Origin: Sphingobacteriales bacterium | GTDB lineage: Bacteria; Bacteroidota; Bacteroidia; Chitinophagales; CAIOSU01 | DNA: 64,000 nucleotides | NCBI GenBank assembly: GCA_027483645.1 | Contig: JAIXUD010000021.1 | Coordinates: forward strand, 474,428 to 538,427 | Direction of reading: 5' to 3' | Part shown: one piece after another, positions 18,159 to 26,704 of the stretch | Layout: every line of letters starts with the position of its first letter | Numbering within the stretch: the stretch's first letter is position 1 | Translations under genes and position numbers: made by a program | Notes under the pieces: model-generated | What the model was told of the DNA's origin: nothing | Databases searched by the model: none | What the model saw: only the letters and a program-made list of their open reading frames with translations

Positions 18159-19364
18159 TCAATATTCCATACCACTCAAAGGCCCACCCACTTCACCGCC
18201 AATGCCCAGGCCAAAGGTGTACTTACTGGTAAGGCCAAAAGTAGCATAACCATCCCTACCGAAAATGGCCCAAAGTCCTGGCGAAAACTTGCCCAAGCGC
18301 AACACCCCAGGGTACATTTGGGCATGCATAAAGTTATCGGTACTGTGAGACCAAACCAGTGAGGCTATTACAGTATTGTTTCTATCCAAAAATACGCCGG
18401 CGGTAGGTGTGGTGGTTACGGTAACTTGGCGTGCCAAGGTATCCAAAAACTCCAGCTCATAAGACCTGATACCAGCACCTACCGAGATGCTATACTCCTT
18501 GTTAAACTTGTATGATAGCCCCAAATGGGTGCTCATGCCCAAGCGGGCGAATAACCGCAAAGGCTTGTGGAAAGGCAATGCATATTTTAAGGAAAAGTAT
18601 TGCCCTTGGTTTTGCAAAGTACCATTGGGCAAAGTAAATGTGGGCATGTGAGACCAATCGGCCATTTGCAGCGTGCTGCTGAAAAATTGGTTAACCTTTG
18701 GAGAAGTAAACAGGATAAAACCCGCCAGATTAAACAGGTACATATCGGCAATGGGGTCGGCGTTGGTGCCGGTCCAGCCTTGGTTTTCTATTATCTCGTT
18801 CATCAATTGGCCGGTCACTACTGTTATCATACCCATTAGCCTTGGGCGGCGCACACCGTGAGCATCGTACCACTCACTGATGTTGGTATAGGTCATCCCA
18901 CCTCCGAATAAATGCAACGTATAGTTGGGCAACCACTGCGCACCCTTGCGATAGAAACTAATGGGCAATACCTCCGATTTTAGCCAATTCCATGCACCCA
19001 TATCGCGAATGGGCCTGTAGGGGCGGAGTAGATTTTTAAAGGTGTACTTTGCCGAACGGGGAAAGGGGAAATCGAACACCCCATTCTGACTGTTCTTCAG
19101 TTGGTTGATATCATACCCCATATTGAGGACCAACGTTACGGGATTATATAGTGCCTCGCTGCCATAATCGCGGCTATGGTAAAAGTAGCGCGGTATATCA
19201 TCCAAGTTTTTACGCAATACCCGTCGCGGATTTTCAGGTAAGTATTCCACAACTCTGGCGGTATCGATAGGTGGCAAAGTATTACTGTCGAGCGATTGTG
19301 CATACACACTTGCACCTGCCACAATACACACCACCATCAACCAAATTCTGTTCAAAAAGAGCAT
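18159..19364 (-). CDS. Predicted outer membrane protein, function unknown
   Basis: I chose the ATG at 19364 (MLFLNRIWLMVVCIVAGASVYAQS), which starts a signal peptide ending at AYAQ-type cleavage; about 401 residues. The body has alternating aromatic strands typical of an outer membrane beta-barrel (YTLHLFGGGMTYTNISEWYD, GQYFSLKYALPFHKPLRLFARLG, KYTFGLGIGGEVGG). The C-terminal residue pattern is not the classic terminal aromatic. I do not recognise the family. It is convergent with the CN hydrolase gene and stands alone. Confidence 0.6.
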   Translation of the reverse strand: MLFLNRIWLMVVCIVAGASVYAQSLDSNTLPPIDTARVVEYLPENPRRVLRKNLDDIPRYFYHSRDYGSEALYNPVTLVLNMGYDINQLKNSQNGVFDFPFPRSAKYTFKNLLRPYRPIRDMGAWNWLKSEVLPISFYRKGAQWLPNYTLHLFGGGMTYTNISEWYDAHGVRRPRLMGMITVVTGQLMNEIIENQGWTGTNADPIADMYLFNLAGFILFTSPKVNQFFSSTLQMADWSHMPTFTLPNGTLQNQGQYFSLKYALPFHKPLRLFARLGMSTHLGLSYKFNKEYSISVGAGIRSYELEFLDTLARQVTVTTTPTAGVFLDRNNTVIASLVWSHSTDNFMHAQMYPGVLRLGKFSPGLWAIFGRDGYATFGLTSKYTFGLGIGGEVGGPLSGMEY

Positions 19365-19565
19365 ACCCATCCCAAAATACAAATTGTGCCCACTAATAGA
19401 CAAAGTATGTACCAACAATACCAAACGTAAGTATTGAGCGATTCACCAGTCCTTTCAATGCTTTGGGCTTGCAAAAGAAGCCCTCACTGTAGAAATATGT
19501 AGAATAGACAACCACAGTACTGCGCAACATGCTTCCACACTATTGGTAATTATCAAGGTTTAACT

Positions 19566-19594
19566 TTTGCCCTCGTGTATTTCGCATATTTTTG
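19566..19594 (+). promoter_or_regulatory. Bacteroidota-type promoter, near-leaderless
   Basis: TTTG at 19566-19569, 17 bases, then TATTTTTG at 19587-19594, both exact. The ATG of the MutS-like gene follows after four bases, so transcription would start at or inside the first codons. Confidence 0.55.
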
Positions 19595-19598
19595 CGCA

Positions 19599-21389
19599 AT
19601 GGATTTGACAAGTAGCTACCAACAGCGCCAACAACAATTTGCACACAAAGCCGCCGATTGCAAAAAGCAGAGCAATACTTGGGCTATGGCTAGGCTGGGC
19701 TTGTTTGTAGCGGCCGTGATAGGCATCTGGTATTTTTGGAGTATTGGGGCGGGAGCCATTTTCCTTATCGTGTTGGTAGTAATTGTACCATTCTTCTGGC
19801 TAATGAAACTGCAAGCTAAAGCCGATGAACAATACCAATATTACCAGCAGCTAAGCGACATTAATGCTACCGAAGTAAAGGCGATGGAAGGCGATTATTC
19901 CACCTTCCCTACTGGTAAGGAGTACTTGGACCATGCCCATCCTTATGCGCTCGATTTGGATTTGTTTGGCGATGGCACGCTTTACCAATGGCTCAACCGC
20001 ACGGTATGCCCACAAGGCAGCGATACCCTGGCTGCATGGCTCTCCTACCCTGCTTTGGACCATAACACCATCTTACAACGGCAAGAAGCCTTGCGAGAAC
20101 TGGCACCGCTACTGGATGTAAGGCAAGATTTTCAAGCATACGGCTTAATGAGCCCCGAGAAAGCCAATGCCCGCCAACAATTAAACCAGTGGCTGCAAGA
20201 GCCGGAGTGGTTTTTGAAGATGATTGATATACGCATATTAACTATCCTTGGCCCTTTGGTGATGGTGGGAAGCATAGTGGCCGCCAGCTTAGATTACCTA
20301 GCACCTGAGCTAGCTGGCGGGGTATTTATTGCGATGCTGACTTATGCAGGTATCTACTTCAAAAAAGTAAACTTACTGATGGAGCAGGTAAGCGGCCGCC
20401 ATGATTTGCTGAAGAAATACGCCCGCCTGCTGGATATAATCGAAAAGCAAAGCTTTCAATCGCCTTTACTGAAAGAACTACAAAATAAAATCGTACAGGG
20501 CAAAGAGCCTGCGAGCGCTTACTTTCGCTCGCTATCGCGCATTACCGATAGCCTAGAAAGCCGCCGCAACCTGCCTGGGTATTTAGTTACTAACGGCCTA
20601 TTGCAATGGGATTTGCAGAATGCCCTGCGCTTAGAGCGCTGGAAGAAACAGCACCGCTCGGCACTGTCGCAATGGTTTGAAGTAGCGGGTACGTTCGATG
20701 CTTTGTTGAGCCTGGCCAACCTGCATTACAACAAGCCGAACTTCGCCTTCCCAACGCCGGAAACTACCGATTTCCAACTACACACTAGCGACCTCGGCCA
20801 CCCATTATTAAATGATAACGAACGGGTAACCAATAACTTGAGCGTGCCAAGCTCGGGCTACATTATATTGGTAACTGGGGCAAACATGGCGGGCAAAAGT
20901 ACCTTCCTGCGCGCGGTAGGCATCAACTTGGTATTGGCCTGTGCGGGTGCGCCTGTTTGCGCCACAGAGTTTAGGTTTGTACCCGTTGAGATGCACACCA
21001 GCATGCGTACTACTGACTCGCTGCAAAAGCACGAATCATACTTCTTCGCCGAATTGAAGCGCCTGCAAGGCATTGTGCGCGATTTGGAAGCGGGCCAAAA
21101 ACGTTTTATCCTACTCGATGAAATATTGAAAGGCACCAACAGCACCGACCAACACCTCGGCAGCGAAGCGCTGATTGAGCGCCTATTGGTGCTCGGTGCA
21201 TCGGGCATGGTGGCCACACACGACTTGGAATTAGGTGTATTGCAAGAGCGCCACCCCGGAAAGGTGCGCAACCAGTGTTTCGAGATAGAGATTAACGGAG
21301 GCGAAATGAAATTCGACTATAAGCTACGTGATGGATTGACCCAAAACTTCAATGCCAGCTTGCTGATGAAGAATATGGGAATCGTGTAG
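19599..21389 (+). CDS. Membrane-anchored MutS-like ATPase
   Basis: I chose ATG 19599 over an upstream GTG, giving 596 residues. Residues 30-75 hold two closely spaced membrane helices (LGLFVAAVIGIWYFWSIG and AIFLIVLVVIVPFFWLM), and a second hydrophobic pair lies near 215-250. The C-terminal third is a MutS ATPase: Walker A GANMAGKST at about 427-434, the ST motif region SMRTTDSLQKHESYFFAEL and Walker B FILLDEILKGTNSTDQHLG. The mismatch-recognition domain of MutS is missing. Such MutS-related membrane proteins occur in Bacteroidota and have no known role; mismatch repair is unlikely for a membrane-bound form. Confidence 0.82.
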   Translation: MDLTSSYQQRQQQFAHKAADCKKQSNTWAMARLGLFVAAVIGIWYFWSIGAGAIFLIVLVVIVPFFWLMKLQAKADEQYQYYQQLSDINATEVKAMEGDYSTFPTGKEYLDHAHPYALDLDLFGDGTLYQWLNRTVCPQGSDTLAAWLSYPALDHNTILQRQEALRELAPLLDVRQDFQAYGLMSPEKANARQQLNQWLQEPEWFLKMIDIRILTILGPLVMVGSIVAASLDYLAPELAGGVFIAMLTYAGIYFKKVNLLMEQVSGRHDLLKKYARLLDIIEKQSFQSPLLKELQNKIVQGKEPASAYFRSLSRITDSLESRRNLPGYLVTNGLLQWDLQNALRLERWKKQHRSALSQWFEVAGTFDALLSLANLHYNKPNFAFPTPETTDFQLHTSDLGHPLLNDNERVTNNLSVPSSGYIILVTGANMAGKSTFLRAVGINLVLACAGAPVCATEFRFVPVEMHTSMRTTDSLQKHESYFFAELKRLQGIVRDLEAGQKRFILLDEILKGTNSTDQHLGSEALIERLLVLGASGMVATHDLELGVLQERHPGKVRNQCFEIEINGGEMKFDYKLRDGLTQNFNASLLMKNMGIV

Positions 21390-21588
21390 ATGGTCCACGG
21401 TCGACAGTCGATGGTCCACGGTTTGCTGCAAAAAGACGACGGACAGCGGACGACAGACCACTGTGCTGCTTCTGTGGTTTGGATAAACGCTAAGGACACA
21501 AAGGAAAACACTAAGAACACAAAGCTATTTAGTATATTCCTTAGTGTACTTTGTGGTTCTTTTCTTTGTGTCTTTTGTGGTTAATATT
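21390..21588. repeat. GGTCCACGG words plus CACTAAG/CACAAAG hairpin
   Basis: Starting directly at the stop of the MutS-like gene, ATGGTCCACGGTCGACAGTC and GATGGTCCACGG are direct repeats. From 21484 to 21583, CTAAGGACACAAAGG and ACTAAGAACACAAAG are followed by their inverses TTAGTGTACTTTGTGG and CTTTGTGTC..TGTGGTTA, a long imperfect hairpin. The same two modules reappear on the other side of the next gene. Confidence 0.7.
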
Positions 21589-22065
21589 TTACGGTAGATA
21601 GCGCTGCCACTCCTCCCCTTCTGCAATAGCTTTAATGCATTCATTACGCCGCTGCAGCAGGTTGGTCATATATTTTTCAAGGAATACCTTATCCGCCAAG
21701 GTTCCTAGTATGCCCAATGGCGAGCGGTACTCAAACACATCTTCCATCACTGTAGTATTGGCATCAATGGCTGTAAAGCGGTGCTCGTGCCTAAAGCTAT
21801 GGAAGGCTCCTTTTACCATTTCATCCACAAAGTAGCTGTATGGCTGCATTTCGGTAATGCCACTGGTAAGCTCCTGCCAAATGCCGAAGTGCTTCGCCCG
21901 CCAGGTAACGGTATCGCCCAATTCAAATAGACTCGTCATGCGGCCAGCCACCACCCGTTCGCCAGTGTGCTGGGTACTAGCCGTGTGCATCTCCACGCTT
22001 CTGGAGAGGTTGAATACGCGCTGCTGCGGGGCGGCAATAGTGAGGCTTAGGTGGATGCGGGGCAT
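21589..22065 (-). CDS. SRPBCC (START-like) family protein
   Basis: The 158-residue protein is one helix-grip SRPBCC domain of the polyketide cyclase/dehydrase-like group. The features are the opening beta strand IHLSLTIAAPQQRVFNLSR, the middle strands GDTVTWRAKHFGIWQELTSGI and TTVMEDVFEYRSPLG, and the long C-terminal helix KVFLEKYMTNLLQRRNECIKAIAE. These domains bind hydrophobic ligands; the ligand here is unknown. It is an isolated gene flanked on both sides by the same repeat modules in the same orientation, which suggests it may have been inserted or duplicated together with them. Confidence 0.75.
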   Translation of the reverse strand: MPRIHLSLTIAAPQQRVFNLSRSVEMHTASTQHTGERVVAGRMTSLFELGDTVTWRAKHFGIWQELTSGITEMQPYSYFVDEMVKGAFHSFRHEHRFTAIDANTTVMEDVFEYRSPLGILGTLADKVFLEKYMTNLLQRRNECIKAIAEGEEWQRYLP

Positions 22066-22077
22066 AGGGTAAAGGTA

Positions 22078-22199
22078 GACAGTCCACGGTCGACAATCAA
22101 AGGTCCACGGAAAAATTAATACAAGATGGCGGTGCGCCGTTCAACCACAACGAACGCAAGGAAAACATCCGCAAAGAACGCAAAGAACGCAAAGTAGGT
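22078..22199. repeat. GGTCCACGG words plus CAAAG words
   Basis: ACAGTCCACGGTCGACAATC and AAAGGTCCACGG repeat the words seen at 21390. They are followed by AACCACAACGAACGCAAGG and three copies of GCAAAGAAC, a diverged form of the CACAAAG module. Confidence 0.6.
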
Positions 22200-22571
22200 T
22201 TAAGCAGGGAAAAAATATGGAAGCAATAATTTAGTTACAATTGCCCCGCCGATAAGTGTTAAAAATAGCAGCAAAATCCACCACCAATAATACTTAACCC
22301 ATTTGTTATGTTTTGCAATTGCATTAGTTATCTCTTCCTCGGCAAACTTAACGACAATGGGTACAGGCATGTTCATCCTATAATAACTCCCGTCCCAATT
22401 ACCAGCTGTTTTATCAATAGGCAGATTATCCAAATCGTAATAGCGTTTAACCGCTTCAACAAATCTAGTATAAAGGGTGTGAACAATAGCCAACAAGGCA
22501 AAAACGCCGGCAATCCAAGCCATTATAAATACTGTTATCAAAGGTTCCAAATTGTCCTTTTCCATTACCAT
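22200..22571 (-). CDS. Small membrane protein, paralogue of the gene at 22749
   Basis: The 123 residues contain an N-terminal membrane helix (LITVFIMAWIAGVFALLAIVH), about 50 soluble residues including NMPVPIVVKFAEEEITNAIA, and a C-terminal membrane helix after KHNKWVKYYWWW. The second half follows the same plan as the neighbour: a Pro-rich strand, then AI-x-x-HN-x-x-VK-x-x-W-x-W-I and a membrane helix. Family not recognised. The two are probably a local duplication. Confidence 0.5.
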   Translation of the reverse strand: MVMEKDNLEPLITVFIMAWIAGVFALLAIVHTLYTRFVEAVKRYYDLDNLPIDKTAGNWDGSYYRMNMPVPIVVKFAEEEITNAIAKHNKWVKYYWWWILLLFLTLIGGAIVTKLLLPYFFPA

Positions 22572-22748
22572 TCCCTTTAATCAAACAAAGGAAGCAAAAG
22601 TATTAAGATCTGGTAGGTAAAAACCCGCATTGAACACTAAGAAAATTCACTATCCAGTTTGGGCGAGAGAAAAACACGGAAAGAATTGCAATTAATTTCT
22701 GAGGCCAAATGGCTAGCTATTTTATAGGCTAACTTTAATGCTCTCCAT

Positions 22749-23111
22749 TTATTTCATTAATGCAGAAAGCAAAACGCGGAACGCTATTACAAATATTACC
22801 CAAATCCAAAATACTTTCACAGCAGTATTATGACTGGTAATAGCATCTTTAACAGCAGGTATAGCATATTGATAATTCAAAGGGAGCGGGAACCTTAACC
22901 TTATGCCAAAACGAAATGGTGAAGGTACATTCTCACTTAATCTCAAAATATCGGAATCATTGTCATGTTCGCGGATGACATCTAAAAACAAACTATGGTA
23001 TATCTCTACTACGAAACATAACACAATAGCACCTATTATGCCAATATAGTTCAATGAGATGGATAAAATTTCAAGATAAGGCACACACAATAATAGGCAA
23101 CTATGCACCAT
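22749..23111 (-). CDS. Small membrane protein, paralogue of the gene at 22200
   Basis: The 120 residues have an N-terminal membrane helix (LNYIGIIGAIVLCFVVEI), a loop with RFPLPLNYQYAIPAVKDAIT, then SHNTAVKVFWIWVIFVIAFRVLL as the second membrane helix. Layout and motif match the product at 22200. The base composition is more AT-rich than nearby genes. Function unknown; the start is uncertain because the first 15 residues are unusual. Confidence 0.5.
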   Translation of the reverse strand: MVHSCLLLCVPYLEILSISLNYIGIIGAIVLCFVVEIYHSLFLDVIREHDNDSDILRLSENVPSPFRFGIRLRFPLPLNYQYAIPAVKDAITSHNTAVKVFWIWVIFVIAFRVLLSALMK

Positions 23112-23159
23112 TTTTCAAGTAAACTATAGCAAAAGCTATACCTAGGACACATTACTGCC

Positions 23160-23206
23160 AAGGATCTGAGGTCGTCAATGGTCTATCGTCCATCGTCATT
23201 GGTCTA
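23160..23206. repeat. GGTCTATCGTCCATCG words
   Basis: GTCAATGGTCTATCGTCC followed by ATCGTCATTGGTCTATC is a member of the GGTCCATGG word family, lying right after the stop codon of the cytochrome oxidase gene. Confidence 0.5.
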
Positions 23207-23207
23207 T

Positions 23208-23837
23208 CTAAACCAAAGCATTCACCACAAAGAAAACATACAAATACAACCACAGCGCATCTACGAAATGCCAGTAAGTAGCCAACAGGCCTAGGCGGCG
23301 GGCGCGGGTGGGGTCAACGCTAAAAAGGAGCTCTGCCACGGGGTCGTTAAGGCGGCGGTACGATTTGAAAAGGCTATAGGCCATTACACCTAAGCCACCC
23401 AGCACGTGCAAGCCGTGCAGTCCAGAAAGAAGGTACAGAAAAGAATGCCCTTGGTTGCCACTAAGGGTCATGCCTTGGCCGGTCATTTCCCTCCAGCCTA
23501 CCACCTGAAGTATCAAGAACATGATTCCTAAAGAAAAACTCACCGCAAGGGCTTGAAAATACTGCCGCTCCTGCTCGCGCTTTTGGGCGGCCATTGCATA
23601 CACCATGGTTACACTGCTACAAAGGATAATTGCGGTGGTAGCATGAAAAATATTGGGCAAATAAAACTGAAACTCAGCATTGAACAACCTTGAATAGACA
23701 AAAGAGGCACTAAACGCCAAAAAGAGAATACTCATAGCCGTAATGGAAGCCATCAGCACTACCTTACCTATGCTTAAGGTATGATTGCTGCTGGGGGCTG
23801 CATTCACTCGGTTGCTACTAATGTGCCTCTTTTGCAT
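23208..23837 (-). CDS. Haem-copper oxidase subunit III (cytochrome c/quinol oxidase)
   Basis: The 209-residue protein matches subunit III of haem-copper terminal oxidases, an inner membrane subunit that stabilises the oxidase. Five membrane helices are seen. FLYLLSGLHGLHVLGGLGVMAY and YWHFVDALWLYLYVFFV are the conserved subunit III motifs. Subunits I, II and IV are absent from the neighbourhood, so this is either an orphan copy or a component separated from its operon. Confidence 0.85.
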   Translation of the reverse strand: MQKRHISSNRVNAAPSSNHTLSIGKVVLMASITAMSILFLAFSASFVYSRLFNAEFQFYLPNIFHATTAIILCSSVTMVYAMAAQKREQERQYFQALAVSFSLGIMFLILQVVGWREMTGQGMTLSGNQGHSFLYLLSGLHGLHVLGGLGVMAYSLFKSYRRLNDPVAELLFSVDPTRARRLGLLATYWHFVDALWLYLYVFFVVNALV

Positions 23838-23842
23838 TGGGG

Positions 23843-23952
23843 TTGGAGTTACGAGTTACGAGTTACGGGTTGAGGGCTAAGGGTTACGAATTTTCGCATT
23901 ACTAGCAAGTTAAAAAATTAACTCGAAACTAGTAACCCGTAACTCGTAACCA
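23843..23952. repeat. Inverted GAGTTACGAGTT-word element
   Basis: GGAGTTACGAGTTACGAG and the following ACGGGTTG are mirrored by AACTCG..AGTAACCCGTAACTCGTAAC, with some 50 bases between. It is the same class as 9681-9798. Confidence 0.6.
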
Positions 23953-24115
23953 TCCCTATCCCTAACAGACGACGAAAAAAATAGTTCGGTTGCCACGGCA
24001 GTTTATGGAAATATCTAAAAGCCTCATAGACATTATATTCTAACGGCAAAGAACTATTCCAAAAATAACTTGTTTAAGGTAGTAGGCTCGTTATTTAGAG
24101 GGAGTCTAAACAACA

Positions 24116-24147
24116 TTGGTTTAGTAATTAAAAGCGGAGTATTTTCG
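24116..24147 (+). promoter_or_regulatory. Promoter of sufB
   Basis: TTG at 24116-24118 and TATTTTCG at 24140-24147 (one mismatch to TAnnTTTG) are 21 bases apart; the ATG of sufB follows 21 bases later. Confidence 0.45.
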
Positions 24148-24168
24148 CAGTGAAATTGAGATAGCACA

Positions 24169-25614
24169 ATGCCCGAAGAGATAGACATCATTGATCAGGT
24201 AACGCAGAGCGACTACAAGTATGGTTTCGTAACCAACGTGGAGAGCGATAATGCCAAAATGGGACTTAACGAAGATACCGTTCGTTTTATCTCGGCCAAG
24301 AAAAACGAGCCAGAATGGATGCTGGAATGGCGCCTGAAGGCCTTCAAGACTTGGTTGCAAATGACCGAGCCTACTTGGGCCAACGTGCACTACCCGAAAA
24401 TTAACTACCAAGATATCATCTACTACGCTGCCCCAAAACCTAAAAAGGTATTGAATAGCTTGGATGAGGTAGACCCGGAGATACTGGATACCTTTAAAAA
24501 GTTAGGCATTCCGCTGGAGGAACAGAAGATATTGGCGGGCGTAGCGGTGGACGTGGTGATGGATAGCGTGAGCGTGAAAACCACCTACAAAGAGAAACTG
24601 CTGGAATTGGGCATCATTTTCTGCTCTATTAGCGATGCGATAAAGCAATACCCAGATCTGGTTAGGAAATACATGGGCTCGGTAGTGCCGGTGCGCGATA
24701 ACTTCTTCGCCGCCCTCAACTCTGCCGTGTTTAGCGATGGTTCTTTCTGCTACATACCAAAAGGCACCCGCTGCCCCATGGAGCTGAGCACCTACTTCCG
24801 TATCAACGAGGCCAATACTGGCCAGTTTGAGCGTACGTTGATCATTGCCGAGGAAGGCAGCTACGTGAGCTACCTTGAAGGTTGCACCGCGCCAATGCGC
24901 GACGAAAACCAACTACACGCTGCCATTGTAGAGCTGGTAGCCATGGACGATGCCGAGATAAAATACAGTACCGTGCAAAACTGGTACCCTGGCAACAAAG
25001 AAGGTGTGGGCGGTATTTACAATTTTGTAACCAAGCGTGGTATTTGCCAAGGCAAAAACAGCAAAATAAGCTGGACACAGGTGGAAACCGGCTCTGCTAT
25101 TACTTGGAAGTACCCAAGCGTGATATTGAAGGGCGAGAACAGCATCGGTGAGTTTTACTCTGTGGCGGTAACCAACAATTACCAACAGGCTGATACAGGT
25201 ACCAAGATGATACATATCGGCAAAAATACCCGTAGCCGCATTGTGAGCAAGGGCATAAGCGCCGGCAAAAGCCAGAACAGCTACCGTGGCCAAGTAAAGG
25301 TGAACGCCAACGCGGAAAACGCCTACAACTTTAGCCAATGCGACTCGCTACTGATTGGCGACCGCTGCGGCGCGCATACCTTCCCGTATCTGGAAATAAG
25401 CAACAAAACCGCCAAGGTGGAACATGAGGCTACTACCAGCAAAATTGGGGAGGACATATTGTTCTATTGCAACCAGCGTGGCCTAAGTACGGAAACGGCG
25501 GTGCAATTGATTATTAACGGCTATTGCAAGGAAGTTTTCCAAAAGCTACCGATGGAGTTTGCCGCCGAAGCCCAAAAGCTGTTGGCCGTGAGTTTGGAGG
25601 GAAGCGTGGGGTAA
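24169..25614 (+). CDS. sufB: Fe-S cluster assembly scaffold SufB
   Basis: SufB is the scaffold subunit of the cytoplasmic SufBCD complex on which Fe-S clusters are built. At 481 residues it has full length. Family motifs include [42 protein letters not shown] and [28 protein letters not shown] near the C terminus, where SufB meets SufC. It opens the suf cluster, but an unusual 331-base repeat-filled spacer separates it from sufC. Confidence 0.96.
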   Translation: MPEEIDIIDQVTQSDYKYGFVTNVESDNAKMGLNEDTVRFISAKKNEPEWMLEWRLKAFKTWLQMTEPTWANVHYPKINYQDIIYYAAPKPKKVLNSLDEVDPEILDTFKKLGIPLEEQKILAGVAVDVVMDSVSVKTTYKEKLLELGIIFCSISDAIKQYPDLVRKYMGSVVPVRDNFFAALNSAVFSDGSFCYIPKGTRCPMELSTYFRINEANTGQFERTLIIAEEGSYVSYLEGCTAPMRDENQLHAAIVELVAMDDAEIKYSTVQNWYPGNKEGVGGIYNFVTKRGICQGKNSKISWTQVETGSAITWKYPSVILKGENSIGEFYSVAVTNNYQQADTGTKMIHIGKNTRSRIVSKGISAGKSQNSYRGQVKVNANAENAYNFSQCDSLLIGDRCGAHTFPYLEISNKTAKVEHEATTSKIGEDILFYCNQRGLSTETAVQLIINGYCKEVFQKLPMEFAAEAQKLLAVSLEGSVG

Positions 25615-25945
25615 ATTTTTGATGTACAATGTACAATGTACGATGTAATTTGAAATGTGGGATTTGAGATAATGGTTGGAACGTGGTGAAACTGTTCTTG
25701 TTGGAACGGATTCCCGGACGTGTCATGGTGAGCGTAGTCGAACCATCCGTAATGCGGGCTTCGCAATACGGGAAATTGGGCTGCGGTTAAATTGGAAATT
25801 ACCACTTATGCCAACAACCCCCTCCCAGCCTCCCCCTGAAAAAGGGGGAGGAGCTTACATAGTTAAATTAAAATAACCCTAAAGAATACAAAAACACGGA
25901 CGAAAGTCTTGATACTTGATACTCACTACTTGATACTACATAAGA
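25615..25945. repeat. suf spacer 1: stacked repeat modules
   Basis: In order: GTACAATGTACAATGTAC words (25622-25645) with AATTTGAAATGTGGGATTTG; the half palindromic element TGTCATGGTGAGCGTAGTCG at 25721-25775 with GTAATGCGGGCTTCGCAATA; a C-rich hairpin CCTCCCAGCCTCCCCC / GGGGGAGGAG at 25818-25852; and TTGATACTTGATACT..ACTTGATACT words at 25910-25937, ending nine bases before the sufC ATG. The spacer at 29284-29730 has the same modules in the same order. Confidence 0.75.
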
Positions 25946-26704
25946 ATGCTATCCATTAAAGACTTACACGCCAGCATCAACGGCAAAGAAATATTAAAAG
26001 GCTTTGGCCTGGAAGTGAAACCGGGAGAGGTACACGCTATTATGGGTCCGAACGGAACCGGTAAAAGCACCTTGGCCAACGTATTGGCTGGCCGTGAAGA
26101 ATATGAAGTTACCAGCGGTGAAGTGACCTTTCAAGGGAAAGACCTGTTGGACATGAGCCCAGAGGAACGCGCCCGCGAGGGGGTTTTCTTGGCGTTCCAG
26201 TACCCAGTGGAGATACCGGGTGTGAGCATGGCCAACTTCATGAAGGTTTCCATTAACGAAGTGCGCAAGCACAAAGGTTTGGAACCGCTAGATGCGGTGG
26301 AGTTCCTGAAAGTGATGAAGGAAAAGATGCGCTTTGTGGAGATTGACGAGAAGCTGATGCGCCGTGCCGTAAACGAAGGTTTTAGCGGTGGCGAGAAAAA
26401 GCGCAACGAGATCTTCCAAATGGCGATGCTGGAACCGACCTTGGCAGTGTTGGACGAGACCGATAGCGGGCTGGATATTGATGCCCTGCGCATTGTGGCC
26501 AACGGCGTAAACAAACTGAAAAACGACGGCAACGCCTTTATCGTTATCACCCACTACCAGCGCCTGTTGGATTACATCGTGCCCGATTTTGTACACGTAA
26601 TGTACAACGGCCGCATTGTTAAAAGCGGTGGCAAAGAACTGGCCCTGGAGCTTGAAGCGAAGGGTTATGATTGGATTAAACAGGAAGTAGACGCGACCGT
26701 ATAA
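25946..26704 (+). CDS. sufC: Fe-S cluster assembly ATPase SufC
   Basis: SufC is the ABC-type ATPase of the SufBCD scaffold. The 252 residues contain Walker [10 protein letters not shown] at 34-42, signature [10 protein letters not shown] near 150 and Walker [13 protein letters not shown] near 170, all intact. It directly abuts sufD with no spacing (stop followed at once by ATG), so the two are translated together. Repeat words end just before its start codon. Confidence 0.97.
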   Translation: MLSIKDLHASINGKEILKGFGLEVKPGEVHAIMGPNGTGKSTLANVLAGREEYEVTSGEVTFQGKDLLDMSPEERAREGVFLAFQYPVEIPGVSMANFMKVSINEVRKHKGLEPLDAVEFLKVMKEKMRFVEIDEKLMRRAVNEGFSGGEKKRNEIFQMAMLEPTLAVLDETDSGLDIDALRIVANGVNKLKNDGNAFIVITHYQRLLDYIVPDFVHVMYNGRIVKSGGKELALELEAKGYDWIKQEVDATV

